Assembly (NCBI GenBank): GCA_030248215.1
Contig: JASANG010000699.1
Span: 1-64,000 of the forward strand
DNA: 64,000 nucleotides
Origin: Enoplolaimus lenunculus
Lineage: Eukaryota; Nematoda; Enoplea; Enoplida; Thoracostomopsidae
Reading direction: 5' to 3'
Both the position numbers and the translations under genes were made by a program. Below, in pieces: positions 1 through 11,535 of this stretch; within the stretch, counting starts at the first letter, position 1; every line of letters begins with the position of its first letter. The notes under the pieces are model-generated. The model searched no databases, had not been told where the DNA came from, and worked only from the letters and a program-made list of their open reading frames with translations.

Positions 1-332
1 TCGTATTAAATAACTAAGTCATTGCTAACAACAACATCCTCTTCGTTGCCTATAAGTCATTACTTTTTCCAGAAACCCAGCCTTCTACGTCACCTTCAAA
101 ACGTTCATCTTGAAGATTTTCTACCTTTATCTTGTTATTGTTAGCAACATTCTAATAAATTTGACATGGTTTTTATATTAAAATATAATTAGTTTCGAAC
201 TATGAACCTAGATCTGCCATCATTGTTTTGTTGTAACATCATTTTAAGTTTGTTAAATATCACTGACTACCATTTGTCTCGATACTTCAAAGTCTAAGTC
301 TTCTGTTCTTTCGTTCTAGTTCCGCTCTTCGA

Positions 333-1580
333 ATGAACGGTACTTATGACATTGCAAGTAACGGATTTCGACGTGCAGCAGAAGTCTTGGTGTGGATATT
401 TGACCGTTTGCCGGAACCCTTAGTGTTCACTAAGGGTAAAGATCCGTTAACTTTTATCAAAATGGTTGCTCGTCGCACTGGATACATCAACTTAGTCATC
501 AAGGACTTAGTAGAAGCAGGTTTTCCATCATTCGTTTTCATGGAACAACACTTTCTTGGCGACTACTGCGATTACCATTTGGGTAGGCCTATGAATGAAA
601 GAAAATTTTGTGCTGAGTACCGATGCAGTTTACTCATGCATTACATGACCGTTGTAAACTGGATTAGTAGCTCATAACACTCGGAAACTGAATTGATTTT
701 TTCATAAACGTATGAACATTGATGTAGATAAAGCATGGTGTCAGTAGAAATAATTATTTTTTAAAACTTATAATAGTATATAAGGTGATGATTTTGACGT
801 GAATTAGAATGAAAGAAAAAATGATTGAAAATATTTATGTTTACCTAGAATCTGAACTTACAGATTCAGTAGTTGACTGTTATCTGTCAACTTTCCTTGA
901 TTTTGGCCTGAACCAATTTGAAGTTGGTTTGACGAAAATCAATTTGAAGTTGGTTTGACGAAAATTGTTATTCCACGTCCTATCTTTAATATCACCGACG
1001 GCGTGTTTTCACTAAGCTATTATTCGCCGGATACTAAAACATTTCACAATATAAACATACCTGCAATGGTATGTTACGATAATCAATGTTTCATTGATTA
1101 TCTACGATCTAGCATAGCAAAAATAGATAAAAAAATTTATTGAAATTAACTATAGCGAGTTAACTAAAAAAGTTACCATTAAATGTACTGGCGGCAGTAA
1201 AATTAAAGACATATCGATTAGACTTCAAGAAATTTTGGGTTTAAATCAAAATTCTATTGAAGGTTCCGTTACATGGGAACGGGTAGTAGATATGTGGCTC
1301 TATACCAATTTCTTCTTTTTACGTTGTGATTTTATTGGTGGGCAGGTTGTAGAAGACAACTCTGAAAAAACGCTAACTCTAATTCCAAATTTAAGGGTAA
1401 AAAACCGGTGCTATATTACGAACCTTCAAATATAAAATTTTTAGACTGTAAATTGCTGTATTCAAACAAGTTAAAGTTGCAAGTGTTAGATAGCTTTGGC
1501 AAGCCAGTGCAATATGGTAGCAGCAGAATTTGTTTAGAATTGCAATTTCGAAGAAAACAAGAAGCTGTTTTAATTGTGTG
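333..1580 (+). mobile_element. Decayed Polinton-like (Maverick/adintovirus-type) fragment, possible
   Basis: Short plus-strand coding stretches (about 333-677, 955-1143, 1235-1435 and 1441-1580) lie close together in AT-rich DNA. The later ones have a layout I recall from a minor structural protein of Polinton-like elements: a beta-rich middle part, then a C-terminal patch of the type LxVLDxFGKPVxxGxxRICLxLxFRR. The resemblance is from memory of the family and is not proven. The first ORF (333-677, 114 aa) matches nothing I recognise and may or may not belong. The copy is plainly broken, with several breaks, and no terminal repeats, polymerase or integrase are visible, so it reads as an old partial fossil. 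Confidence 0.3.
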
Positions 1581-1647
1581 AAATGTTTAGTATCAAATAC
1601 TTACCCATTCCATTCGAAAATCAGAAGTTCGGCAAATGCCAAAACCA

Positions 1648-2121
1648 ACTTTCTTGCAGGTTTAATACACACCTCGCGAGAAAACAAATTAATAAAACCT
1701 AGGTTTTTCTTGCAGGTTTAATGCACACTGCGCAAGGAAAACAGCTGAGTGCAAAGTACGCTTAAATTCTTTCTTTCATTGATGTTAAGGGACATCCTTC
1801 ATGAATGAAAGTGAAAGAATTTAAGTCGAAACGCACAGGGTGAATGAGTCGACGCATTTTAGAGTTGCTAAGCTGGAACTGCGCAAGGTAATAAGAGTTT
1901 AACAAAACAAACATCGAAACCTAGGTTTTTCTTGCAGGTTTAATACACACTGCGTAAGAAAACGGCGGAGTGCAAAGTAAACTTAAACTCTTTCTTTCAT
2001 TGATGTTAAGGGGCATCCTTCATGAATGAAAGTCAAAGAATATAAGTCGAAACGCACAGAGTGAATGAGACGAAACGCACAGAGTAAATGAGTCGACGCA
2101 TTTTAAAGTTGCTAAGCTGGG
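1648..2121. repeat. Tandem duplication, ~200-bp units with an internal hairpin
   Basis: Two long units (about 1699-1880 and 1917-2121) and a short partial unit before them share the start CCTAGGTTTTTCTTGCAGG, a middle part and the end GAGTCGACGCATTTTA. In each unit the stretch CTTTCTTTCATTGATG is followed about 15 bases later by its near reverse complement (CATGAATGAAAGTGAAAG), so each copy can form a hairpin. The second unit carries a short extra duplication near its end. No ORF runs through it. The stretch 2122-2550 that follows shows nothing I can name. Confidence 0.75.
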
Positions 2122-2551
2122 GGGGCGCTCTTAAGGTAAGAATACTACTGGGACAACCGCAATTTTTACAAAAAGGCGTGCTTTAGTGACCTCAATGGAA
2201 CAAATCCAGCTATTCGCGTGTTTTATCACCAAATTAAGAAGTCACTGATCAGACAATTGTGAGTTTTTGATATTTTTTATGATTTGATGTTTTTTGTGAT
2301 TGCTAGTAAAGCTAAATTCAAAAATTTCAAGGCTTCAGGGAAAAGGTTTGCTCGAAACATTGTACGAAATTTTTAGTAAGCTCTGAAAACCAGGGTTGGG
2401 ACAGCCTTTACACTGGGTCCCACGGCGGGGTTATTACTACTCCTGCCTGAGCCAATTTACATCATATTCACCACACAAGATTCAAAAGCCGAAGGAAAAA
2501 TCAGTCGTTATAATTTACCTAATCTATAACTTCCTAAAACTAAGTTTCATT

Positions 2552-2760
2552 GGGTCACGGTAGCGCAATACTTGACGTGCGGCGCCGTTCGAAGCCGTCC
2601 GGCGCTGTGCGTCACCGACTGTAACCATACGGCGTTGTACCTGTATGGTAGCAATTTTCGTACCATACTGCACTGTGACTCACGGTGACGGACAGCGCCG
2701 GACGGTTACGGAGACCGCAGGCATCGGACGTCATCAGAACTATAGCGCTACCCTTAGTCG
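2552..2760. repeat. Palindromic GC-rich MITE-like element
   Basis: The left part (GGTAGCGCAATA, then GTCCGGCGCTGTGCGTCACCG) is mirrored by the right part (CGGTGACGGACAGCGCCGGAC, then TATAGCGCTACC). The whole ~200 bp is an imperfect inverted repeat, much richer in GC than its surroundings. It lies just downstream of the last recognisable exon of the distal astacin gene. This is probably a non-autonomous DNA transposon. The ends resemble those of the palindromic element at 3188-3325. Confidence 0.6.
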
Positions 2761-2783
2761 TATATTTTTATGCCGACGCTTAC

Positions 2784-5700
2784 TTTGTAAACGCTTTCGG
2801 TCCGTAATGCAGCACGCTTCCATAGTCGTACGGTTCCCCTAGTGTATCAGCGTAGTCTCGCTTATTAAAATTTGGTTGTCGTCCATTTTTTATGTTCTTC
2901 CACATAATTTTAACGTATTCGTCGCGATCTGGTCGACTTTGTTCGTGAAAGAATCCAAGCCGATGCATGATTTCGTGCAAGATAATACCTTTTGCCATGC
3001 AGTTCGGTCCAAGTCCAACCCAATGACGTCGTGATCCACGAGTCATGCCAACTGAACTGTTAATAGCAGTTCGTCGTTACACATTCTCAAATGTACATTC
3101 TACAGCCTCTTTTTATTGGTCGTTCAAGTTTAGTATCAAAATTTCTTCTGAATTTTGAGTTGCACCATTTTGGTAGAGCAGTCGAGCTTAAGAGTTGCGC
3201 TATTTTAGATGCGAGCCGCCGCGCTCCGCAAAATAAACTTTGTTTATATTTTTATTAGCAACGCTTAGCATCACCCGATAGCGCGCGGCTGCATCCGGCT
3301 AAGTAAAGTATAGCGCAACCCTAACACTTCGTTTGACTACTTGAATATCATTTCCAGTACTTTTGAAACATGACCTATGTGCCTTTTGCCTATGCATGTA
3401 CCTGGCAATACGATACCGTTTTTATCGTATCACGTCATGCGACATTTTGTTGATACTTCCATGTTGTGAAGTTAATAGTGTTAATGCATTTGTTATTTGC
3501 CATATCGCGTCATGCGACATTTTGCCTATGGCAATGTAATAAAATTACTGTGCTACTTTCGGATTCTGGCTAAATTGTGCAACGGGACATTATTTTTTCT
3601 GGTACCGTGTATGGTACCGTATGGCCCCGGCCCGGGACATCTCTTATATATGTGTGTATATTAATTCCTTACACGAACACTATTAAACAAGTGCACAATA
3701 GAGTTAAAATTTGTTTCACAAAAAAGTTTTGCTTTCAACAGCAGCGCATTTCCATCGATTATTCTCTACAGGTCTTACCTCCTGAAGAGCACGCACTTCC
3801 TCGATGAATAAACATGTAATACTTGTCGCTTGACTTTACTGGTCGAAAACGAAGACAAGTCACACGCTGAAGTTCATCAATTGCTGCTGCTATACGCGCT
3901 CGTTGACTGTCAGTGTAATTTGTTGAAATTGCGTATGGTATGGATCTTGGCCACAATTTCTTTTGATCGTTGGTTGCACTAAATAAAACGCCAGGCTGAA
4001 ATTAATAAATAACCTATAAGGTTTTTGTATACTTTACTCGGACACTAAAAGTCAAGGCTTAGGCATAGGCCGGGCTTCAGGCTTCGAAAAAGGTTTAGCG
4101 AAGAGTTCCTGTTAAGGTTCAATCTTAACTAAACCCTTGCCGAAATCTAAGCATAAAGCGTTACCTATACCAATTATATATGTTCTCAGAGGTGCTGGAC
4201 AATGAGTTCTCATGAAACGTGATACAGAGAAATTGCAAATAAATTGAAACTTTCTGTAATTTGTAAAACAAATAGTTGATGGTGATTTGCTTACGCAAGA
4301 GTACGCAATAAACCTAACTTGGCGTTACAATCAAATGTATACCGGGCAACTGTTACGTTTTGGTCATATCCCACTCTACCTTTGTGGAGTCCGATCTGAC
4401 GCTGAATGTACTTTAGTCTTTGTAGAAAAACTCAGATCTTGTAAAATATAAACCGTCGCATGTTTATTTCCTATAGTATGTTTAAACGTATATTTCACCT
4501 TTTTAGAATAACCGACATAAATGGGGTGGGATAACAGCAAAATACAACGAGCGCCAAACACTTTCTTTCCTACACAGAATATTCCCAGTTGAATACTCTT
4601 GTTAAATGCGCTATCATGTACTCTTGTTATAAGCTAATACGGCCCGAACACAACCTCGTATGACGGAATACAGTTGAAAACTGCTCCCAGCACCGCGAGA
4701 TATACCTCTTTTTGCTTGATTGTTGCAGTGAAATAGAACGCAGTAAAAAGCACATTTTGCCAAAGCGTCTATAATAACTAATAAGCTCCAGACGCCAGAG
4801 AGGGAGCAGAAAGGGTGTAGATGCCATTCTAGCAAAAATTTTGGTCCACCTAAAAATTTTCAAATTTGTTTAAATCATCGACAACCCTCGCATGACCGTT
4901 TTAAAATTTTTAGCCTCTCTAGCAAAGTACGCTGGCTACGGGCTAGACCTTACTGCCTGTTACCGGTCCTCACAAATTTCAAATATTTTGTCGAGTGCAA
5001 TATTAACATACATATATATTAATTTGAAGAAAAAATTTTGAAAAAGGGCCAAACTTTTAGTTTAGGCAGAGAAACAATGGTTCGCTCTTCGACAGTGCCG
5101 CCTTCCAGATCAACGTCGCCTTCGTAAAGTTCGCTGTCTGTTTCAAATAACGCAACTTCGTCCGGTTCTATATCTGGTAAATGCTTGGCTGCAGCAAAAT
5201 CTTTCGCCCGCAGTCGAGTTTCACCACGCTTAAATTTTTGAAAATATAAGAAACATAGAATTGACCAGGTATGCAGCAAAAGATCCAAGACGATAGGGCT
5301 TGCCCACTTTGAGACATGGTGATTGGGCAGCGTTGGATCTAGGATTTATCGGCGGGGGTATGTTTGTCTGACCGAGCACATACCCCTATCAGACGACTGC
5401 CTCCAGAAAATAATTATTTCAACGGGAGTTCTGCGTTGATGGGCCGAACGTGTAAAACCAGCTTAAACTTTTACTATTTCTATGTGAAGTTCAGCCGCTT
5501 AGATCGAAATGGGTTTGCTTTGCACTATAGTGAGATATGTTGCCCGGGTCCAAGCATTTGCTGCATTTGCGTCAGTTGAAAAAAATTTAGCGAGCCAAGC
5601 TAGCGAGAAGCCAGACGTATGTTGTTACATTTAAACTCACCTCAAACATTAGTTCTGGACCCAGTGATGTTTTACAAATAGATTTCATCTTCTAACACTA

Positions 5701-6360
5701 AGTCCTTTTATGCTGGACCACCTCCTATTATGCGGCCCATATGACCAGGAGGTCTAGGGCTTGTATGACTAGGAGACCCGGGACCCATTTGACTAGCTGG
5801 TCCTTTTCTTAACCATAGTGCTTTTATACACCAGAGCTTAAAGTGATACATTTTACTGAAACAAATTGTACCAAAAGTACGAAACAAAATTTACGGCCCA
5901 GGGACTGTTCTAGATTTTCACTTAGAGGTCTTCCACCGAAGTCTTGAAAATTTATGAAGTCCGAAGATGGATGGTGCGAACCCCGTTTCCTATCTTTTTT
6001 ACTTTTTCAACCACCATATTTCCCCCAAAATTTCTTTCTTCACACTCTAAATGTGGCATCGAATCCACGATTCAACCGAATCCGAACTCAAATCCGAATC
6101 CATTGCTAATTTGCCCAGTCTGAATCCGAATTTTGCATGTTGCGAATTTCAGATCCCCTCTTTAATTCGGTGCTGTATATAGTAACCATTTTAGGTTTAG
6201 AGGAACATATTGGATGACAAAATTGCGTATTTGGACCTTTCACCGTATTGTGGATTATAAACCTGTAACAGTGCACCAAACATACCTCAGCTGTAACTAA
6301 TGTTAACGGTATAACAAAAGATATCGTTACTTTCCATATCAAAGATAAATACATTAGCAT
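2784..6360 (-). CDS. Astacin-family zinc metalloprotease, distal copy (3' end missing)
   Basis: Secreted astacin (M12A) endopeptidase, assembled from four minus-strand exons: 6360-6286 (25-residue signal-like N-terminus ending TLVTAE), 5228-5055, 3995-3779 and 3051-2784, with intron phases 0, 0, 1, 2. All have GT-AG borders. The propeptide carries YEGD (residues 60-63), the family's FxGD aspartate-switch motif that blocks the zinc until cleavage. The catalytic part holds LWPxxIPYAI, then HEIMHRLGFFH (181-191) with all three zinc histidines and the base Glu, then RPDRDEYV. The Met-turn reads SVLHY (234-238), with Leu replacing the near-invariant Met. The final exon, which should encode LSxxDxxxINxLYxC, was not found between 2783 and position 1; it may lie to the left, be lost, or be unrecognised. 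The signal exon is inferred from its hydrophobicity, phase and donor alone. Confidence 0.8.
3188..3325. repeat. Palindromic MITE in astacin intron
   Basis: AGAGTTGCGCTATTTTAGAT on the left is mirrored by AAGTATAGCGCAACCCT on the right, and GCGAGCCGCCGCGC pairs roughly with GCGCGCGGCTGC inside. The element is about 137 bp and lies in the intron between the third and second coding exons from the 3' side of the distal astacin gene. Just beyond it (3385-3525) the motif CGTCATGCGACATTTTG occurs twice. Confidence 0.6.
4320..4640. repeat. Intron segment shared between the two astacin genes
   Basis: Part of this stretch (CTACACAGAAT..TCCCAGTTG, then a CTCTTGTT-containing tail) recurs at about 10105-10185. 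Both copies lie in the intron between the propeptide exon and the first catalytic exon of their gene. This supports a segmental duplication that carried the intron along. The alternative is a dispersed repeat that landed twice at the same place. Confidence 0.5.
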
Positions 6361-8016
6361 AGCTGTATTCTTTAAAAGTAAACTAGTATGGTGTGACCCA
6401 AGTAAAAAGGTAAGGGGTAATAAGAGGGATCAAAATATCCTAAGTCTGAAACAATAGGAGTCTGTATTTCAAAGAGTCTACATATGGAAAAATTCTGAAC
6501 TTCTTATTAGACTGCGTAGATGCCAAATTACTCTATGAGGATGCGTACATGGCTCCTGGACCAAAAAAATTAAGTACAAAAACGGTAACTTAAAGTATAA
6601 CTACTTTATGCTCATACATAAATACTTTTGTTTTGAAACGACATTCTTAATTAAATAACATAACTTGGATCATATAGAATCACCAGAGTGTAAATGGATA
6701 TTAAAAGGAACGCAAACGGAAACGGATTGTGATCAAAGTTACGGAAACTGAAACGGATAAGTATAAAAATTTCAAAGATGTTTTATTTTCCTGCAAAACA
6801 ATTGAGGCATGCAAATACTCACCGGGCTTTCGGCCCGTGTAAAGGTCAGGGATGGAACGTTTTTCTGTGGAACTAGAAAAAGGTAAGCTTAAGCTTCAGA
6901 CTAGTTTTTAAGATTTCAGATGAATTTATTTCGTAATTTTGATTTCGTCTCAAACAATGGCAGCATATCTATAATAAGAAATTGCGATTATAATATAAGC
7001 TGTTTTACAATTAATTTTGATTGTAAAACTAAGCAAATTTACGGTATTTTTCTAACTGAAACGAAAACGTACACCGATTTTTACAGGAAACGGAAACGGA
7101 TAAGTGGTTACACCATGGCATAGGTATAAGCTGGCATGGTATACGGAACTGCGAACAAACACATTCATCGTTTCATTCAAAGTATTCCATGATGTAAAAT
7201 CAAAAATTAATCAAAAGTTAAACATTGCACACACCTAAAACTGGGCCACTCACTGATTCGAAATCACTAGTTGTTGAAGTAATCATCGAAGGCTGCCGAA
7301 TTTCATTCATTATATTTCAATGCAAACAAAGGTAATCAAATGGTTAAGAAAAAGCAAGCAGGCACACGCTTACCGTGCTAACATAATAAGATCAGTTTTA
7401 CCATAAAACTTTTCAGTTCTGTTACAGCGAATTTGTTACAAAAATGCTTGTTCAAGTAAATTGGCCAACAATGGCGAATTTCTTTCTTTATGTTTCTACT
7501 ATGCAGTCACCGGCAGTCAAAAGTTCAAAGGGTATGGGGGCACGTAGGCACAAGCTAACCTTTCTAAATTGCTTTGTCCATAATAGTTACCAGTTGTATT
7601 GGCTATTTTTTTACCAAAATGTTTTTTGAATACAATTTTATCATGCACTTTTACTATGCGTAAAAAATTGCAATTACTCAAAACGATAAAACAACAAAAA
7701 TTTTCTGCTGTTTATATCGTTAACGTTAAATACACACCTACACTGTTTTGCACAGAACTGCAAAAAATATAACAGTTTTTGAAATGTTTGCAGTTAATGC
7801 AATAACGAAGGTATTAACAACGAAGCATATTTGCAGCAAAAAGGACTAAATCATATAATTTCACACAATTTCAGGAAAACATGCAAACCAATAAGGTTCT
7901 ATTATAATTAATAAATCTTAGAGAAAGTAGATATTTATCTGATTTAATATAAATGGGAGATATGGGAGATATACCTCCTCTGAAAATCTATGCAGACATG
8001 AGTCCGTTTCTCCAAT
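6361..8016. other. Intergenic, no gene recognised
   Basis: Spacer between the two astacin genes. It contains a degraded copy of the CGGATA-type element (about 6690-7115) and otherwise AT-rich DNA. Upstream, inside the first intron of the distal gene (about 6052-6130), is a fragment made of ATCCGAAT repeats, like the element at 26237. Confidence 0.5.
6690..7115. mobile_element. Degraded hAT-like MITE, CGGATA family
   Basis: GGAAACGGAT repeats occur at both ends. The middle (TTTCAAAGATGTTTTATTTTC, then a GAGGCATGCAAATA-like stretch, then ATTTCGTAATTTTGATTTCG) matches the better-preserved copies at 21373-21744 and 59370-59650. The ends are worn and no clear target duplication is visible. Confidence 0.6.
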
Positions 8017-8205
8017 CTGTCTAGCACCTATCTCCAAATGTTGATAGGTACTGTAACCATGGAACCAACTTTGGAACCAACGCAACCTGAGGTTTGTAAT
8101 TCAGCACTTTGTTCGCTTTCATTTTGCCCTATATCTGTACAAATTTTAAGAGCTGCGATTGCAGTTGTTGTGATGATAAGTGCTATACACATTTGAAAAT
8201 ATGGG
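8017..8205 (+). mobile_element. SINE copy (tRNA-like head), family of 11903
   Basis: TAGCACCTATC at the start and CATTTGAAAATATGG at the end match the copy at 11903-12105, with shared stretches such as TTCAGCAC and CCCTA..TCTGTAC between them. The pol III boxes are less well kept here than in the 11903 copy. It lies just past the 3' end of the complete astacin gene. Confidence 0.6.
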
Positions 8206-8323
8206 CAAAAAAGTAAAGAAATTTTAACGGATTTAGAATAACCGTTCATAGATTTTCGATGTTAAAAAACTTTTACATGTTAAAGGAATCTCTTCCCAAA
8301 ATGAAATCCTGGCTATTAAAATC

Positions 8324-10975
8324 TTAACACAACCCACAAGCTTGTGGACACTGACGTCCAACAGATTGGAGTCTACAAAATCCCTGTTTGCTCCACGAGT
8401 TACAATACGCATTACTATCGTAGCAACTCGCGGTACCAAAACTGCCCGTAAACAAAGCTGATTTTCCTTCTTCATCGCATAAACCGCAAGACTGTTTGCA
8501 TTCACTTCGAACACGAAAATCCGCACGACACAAGAGTTTCATTCTACGGCACTGTATTGGATTGTTGTCGTAACAATTTCGTGCCCTGGTAGACGGTCCG
8601 AGATTTTGATTAGTGCTTAGTGGCCGCGATGGTGTCCGGTTTGCAATGATCGTTGATTGATCAGGCAGAAAATTTGGCTTAAAAACATTTTCGGTCGCAT
8701 CCCAAGCGCCAGGACAATTGTATAGTTTGTTGATTTTGTTTATATCGATCTCGCTCAAACGTCGCCGCTGACCAATACGTGGCCCTGGTTTCAGTTGAAT
8801 CATTGTCGGTTCACCGTTCCTTAAATGTGTTACGATTAACACGCCGGATATAATAACGATATATGAAATAATTTTATCTCATTGTTTGGCTGAAACCAAA
8901 ATAATTGTTCGTCCCACCGCAGCACTATTTTGGGATGCAAAATCAAAAATTGCAAATTCGCTTGCACTGCAAAAAAACAAAATTTACTTGGAAAACGTTT
9001 TTGCACGATAATGCATCACGCTATCATAGTCGTAGGGTTCTTCAAGTGTGTCGACGAGGTGAAATTTTCGTTTGCGAAAATTGCCTTTGCGGTTTGGTTT
9101 TATATTTTCCCACAAAATCTTCACGTATTGATCGCGGTCTGGACGACCTTGCTCGTGAACAAATCCAAGGGTGTGCATTAGTTCATGAATTATGACACCT
9201 TTCGATATACATCTTGGCCCCAGAGTTACTGCTTGATAGCCTTGCTTGTGCCCGACTAAAATATAAAAAAACGACATGTAAGGTAAAAGAGGCCTTATCA
9301 TTTTGTCACAAAAAAAATTTCTGAGGGAAAAATTAGTGACCTTATCTTTTTCGCAAAACATTTTCTGAGGGTAAAATTGTAAGGTAGGGACTTTACCATT
9401 TTATCACAAACCCCCCTCCCCACGCCCCCACCCCTCTGGATCCGCTAGTGACAATATACGGTTGATTCCGTAAACTAACTTCCGGAATGACATCCTCGTC
9501 CTGGCTGAATAAAAACATAATCTTGATCACGTTCAAGTGCTGGCACAAATCGAACGCACGATACGTCTTGTATGGCTTGTATTGCCGCAGCTATCTTAGC
9601 ACGATGGCGACGGCTAAAATCTTGGGAAATCTCATACGGCACAGCACCGCTTTGCCAAAGCCGCATTTTGTTTCGTAACGCCGAGTACTGGACACCACGC
9701 TTAAAGTCAATAATTATAAACCATGTTTTTTGCTTCCTATTGCTAAATGCAGATAACTATCGTTAACTTTGTCATGCGCTAATTATATAAAACAAACTAA
9801 AAGTCTTCAATACTCTCGTATTAGTTGATTTAAATGCAACTTTAAGCTCCAATTGAATAGAATCAAGAGTGCATGATACAAGAGTGTGCAACTTTTTGGG
9901 TTTCGCATGGTACAAAATGCACCGCTGGCCGCACCGTTTTTGGCCGACCCTTCCTTGTTTAGAGGGGGTTGCTGTCACATGCAATAACCCGAAATTAAAT
10001 TATAAGCGGAGCAATTTTTGTTGCTATATTCATAGTGTCATGGTTCGCATAGGTTGTAACCCACTCTAAATAAAGAGGGGGTACGCCAAAAGCGCAACGC
10101 ATGCCGGGTACATTCTTTTCTACACAGAATGTACCCAGTTGCATGCTCTTGTTGAAGTATGTATCATCCACTATTGATAGAATTAACTGCATTGCTATAC
10201 AACACCCCAAAATGCTGTTCAAATGCGCTAATAAATATTTTGGTAATAAACAGAAAATGTAGACTGCCATACACTATCGAGGACTTTGCACTCTTATATA
10301 TATTTTACTTACCATAGCGGAGGTAAAGTGAAACAGAAATTGTAGGTACATCTGGTCAGCAAAATGTTTTGGATAAAATATCAGTGGGCACACGTTCGCA
10401 AAAAGTAGTATTTCAAAACGAATCCAAGTTTATTTAGTTCAATTATAAGCACACTTTAGTATCAAACGAACCACCATCAATCGTTTCTGAATTAAAACGG
10501 CCGTAGATCAGTTCAATGTCGCCCTCAAATAATCCATCATCTGTATTGTCTGTCTCGTCGTAGGGAGGATCAACATCCGGTTCCGCCCTGGCAGCCTTGA
10601 AATCGTCGTACGTAAGCGCGATTCCATGAATAACTCGTCCCTTGAACAAATATTTTGCACAGATTAAAATGTTACAACAAAGCTAACCATTTCAAGGCAG
10701 ATTTAACGCTAACGCTCAACGCAGTAATTAAAAACTGACTAAGACCGAAAATCGGTAATGCGTACTGAAGTTGAACTCCAAAATTCAAATTGTCGACAAA
10801 CCTTCATTTGCATTACCTGAAATATCCGTATTATGGGTCATACGCTACTGTAAAAATAGCACCCACATGCGTGTCCCAATTAAGTTCGTACCTGCAGTGT
10901 TTGCAAATTAGACATATATCCAAATGTCACCCACACCCAAAGCACTACCACCAGACAACTTGTAATCCCTCTCAT
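8324..10975 (-). CDS. Astacin-family zinc metalloprotease with two ShKT domains (complete)
   Basis: Secreted astacin endopeptidase, 417 aa, from five minus-strand exons: 10975-10892, 10640-10455, 9699-9480, 9255-8988 and 8819-8324 (stop included). Intron phases are 0, 0, 1, 2, all GT-AG. Residues 1-20 form a hydrophobic signal peptide. The propeptide has FEGD (66-69), the aspartate-switch motif. Maturation is likely after R99. The catalytic domain (100-288) has HELMHTLGFVH (187-197), RPDRD, the Met-turn SVMHY (242-246) and the family end LSEIDINKINKLYNC. A 45-residue linker leads to two six-Cys ShKT domains, 335-367 and 385-417, each ending CGLC, the second ending the protein. All catalytic residues are present. 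Astacin+ShKT enzymes act in extracellular matrix, cuticle or developmental processing; the substrate here is unknown. The distal copy at 2784-6360 is its paralogue. Confidence 0.93.
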
Positions 10976-10990
10976 TGACGTAAAACGTCA
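10976..10990. promoter_or_regulatory. CRE-like palindrome abutting the astacin start codon
   Basis: TGACGT-AAA-ACGTCA is a perfect inverted repeat with a 3-base spacer, ending at the base before the ATG of the complete astacin gene. Its half-site TGACGT is a classic bZIP (CREB/ATF) half-site. The spacing is wider than in a true CRE, and it would lie in the 5' UTR or core promoter, so regulation is only a possibility. Confidence 0.3.
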
Positions 10991-11094
10991 TAGAAAGGAC
11001 AGGTGGTTTGTCGCGAGTCTATCAGAAGGGACTCCACTTTTCACATAATAGGGGGTGTGGTCGAAGGGACTTTGTTAAGCGAGGTATTACGACA

Positions 11095-11535
11095 ATTCGT
11101 CACCCGACAAGTCGTCGACCCGACAACTTGTCGACTGTTAGTAGGTACGACACCTCATTGGCCTCCTGACTTCTCGCCCCGAGAACTTGTTGCCCCGACA
11201 GCTCACCGACCAGAAAGCTTGTCGCCTGCCAGCAGGTGCGACAACTCGTCGACCCGACGAGCTGTTGAGGCAACAGCTGAAGGGATCGACGAGCAGTCGG
11301 ACGACAAGCTGTCGGGGTCGATGGGTTGTCGTTGCGACCCCTTATCGGGGTCGACCAGTTGTCGGGGTCAACGAGTTGTGGGGGCCACATGGTGGCGGGA
11401 TTGACCGAGTTGTGGGGGCCACACGTTGGCGGGGTTGACCGAGTTGTCGGGCAGAGAAGTTGTCGGAGTTAACGAGATTTCGAGCAAGGAAATATCGGTC
11501 GACAAATTGTCGGGAGACGAATTGTAGTACACTCG
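11095..11535. repeat. Degenerate GC-rich satellite (GTCGACCCGACAA-type units)
   Basis: Short units of about 10-20 bases built on CCCGACAACTTGTCG, and then on the reverse-complement form GTCGGGGTCGACGAGTTGT, fill this stretch. The first half is rich in the CCCGACA strand and the second in the TGTCGGGG strand, so the block is also a rough inverted repeat. ORFs on both strands are by-products of the stop-poor repeat. Confidence 0.75.

Noticed and set aside
11003-11438. ORFs of 133, 96 and 83 codons
   Set aside because: They are products of the GC-rich satellite on both strands, with no domain and no splice context.
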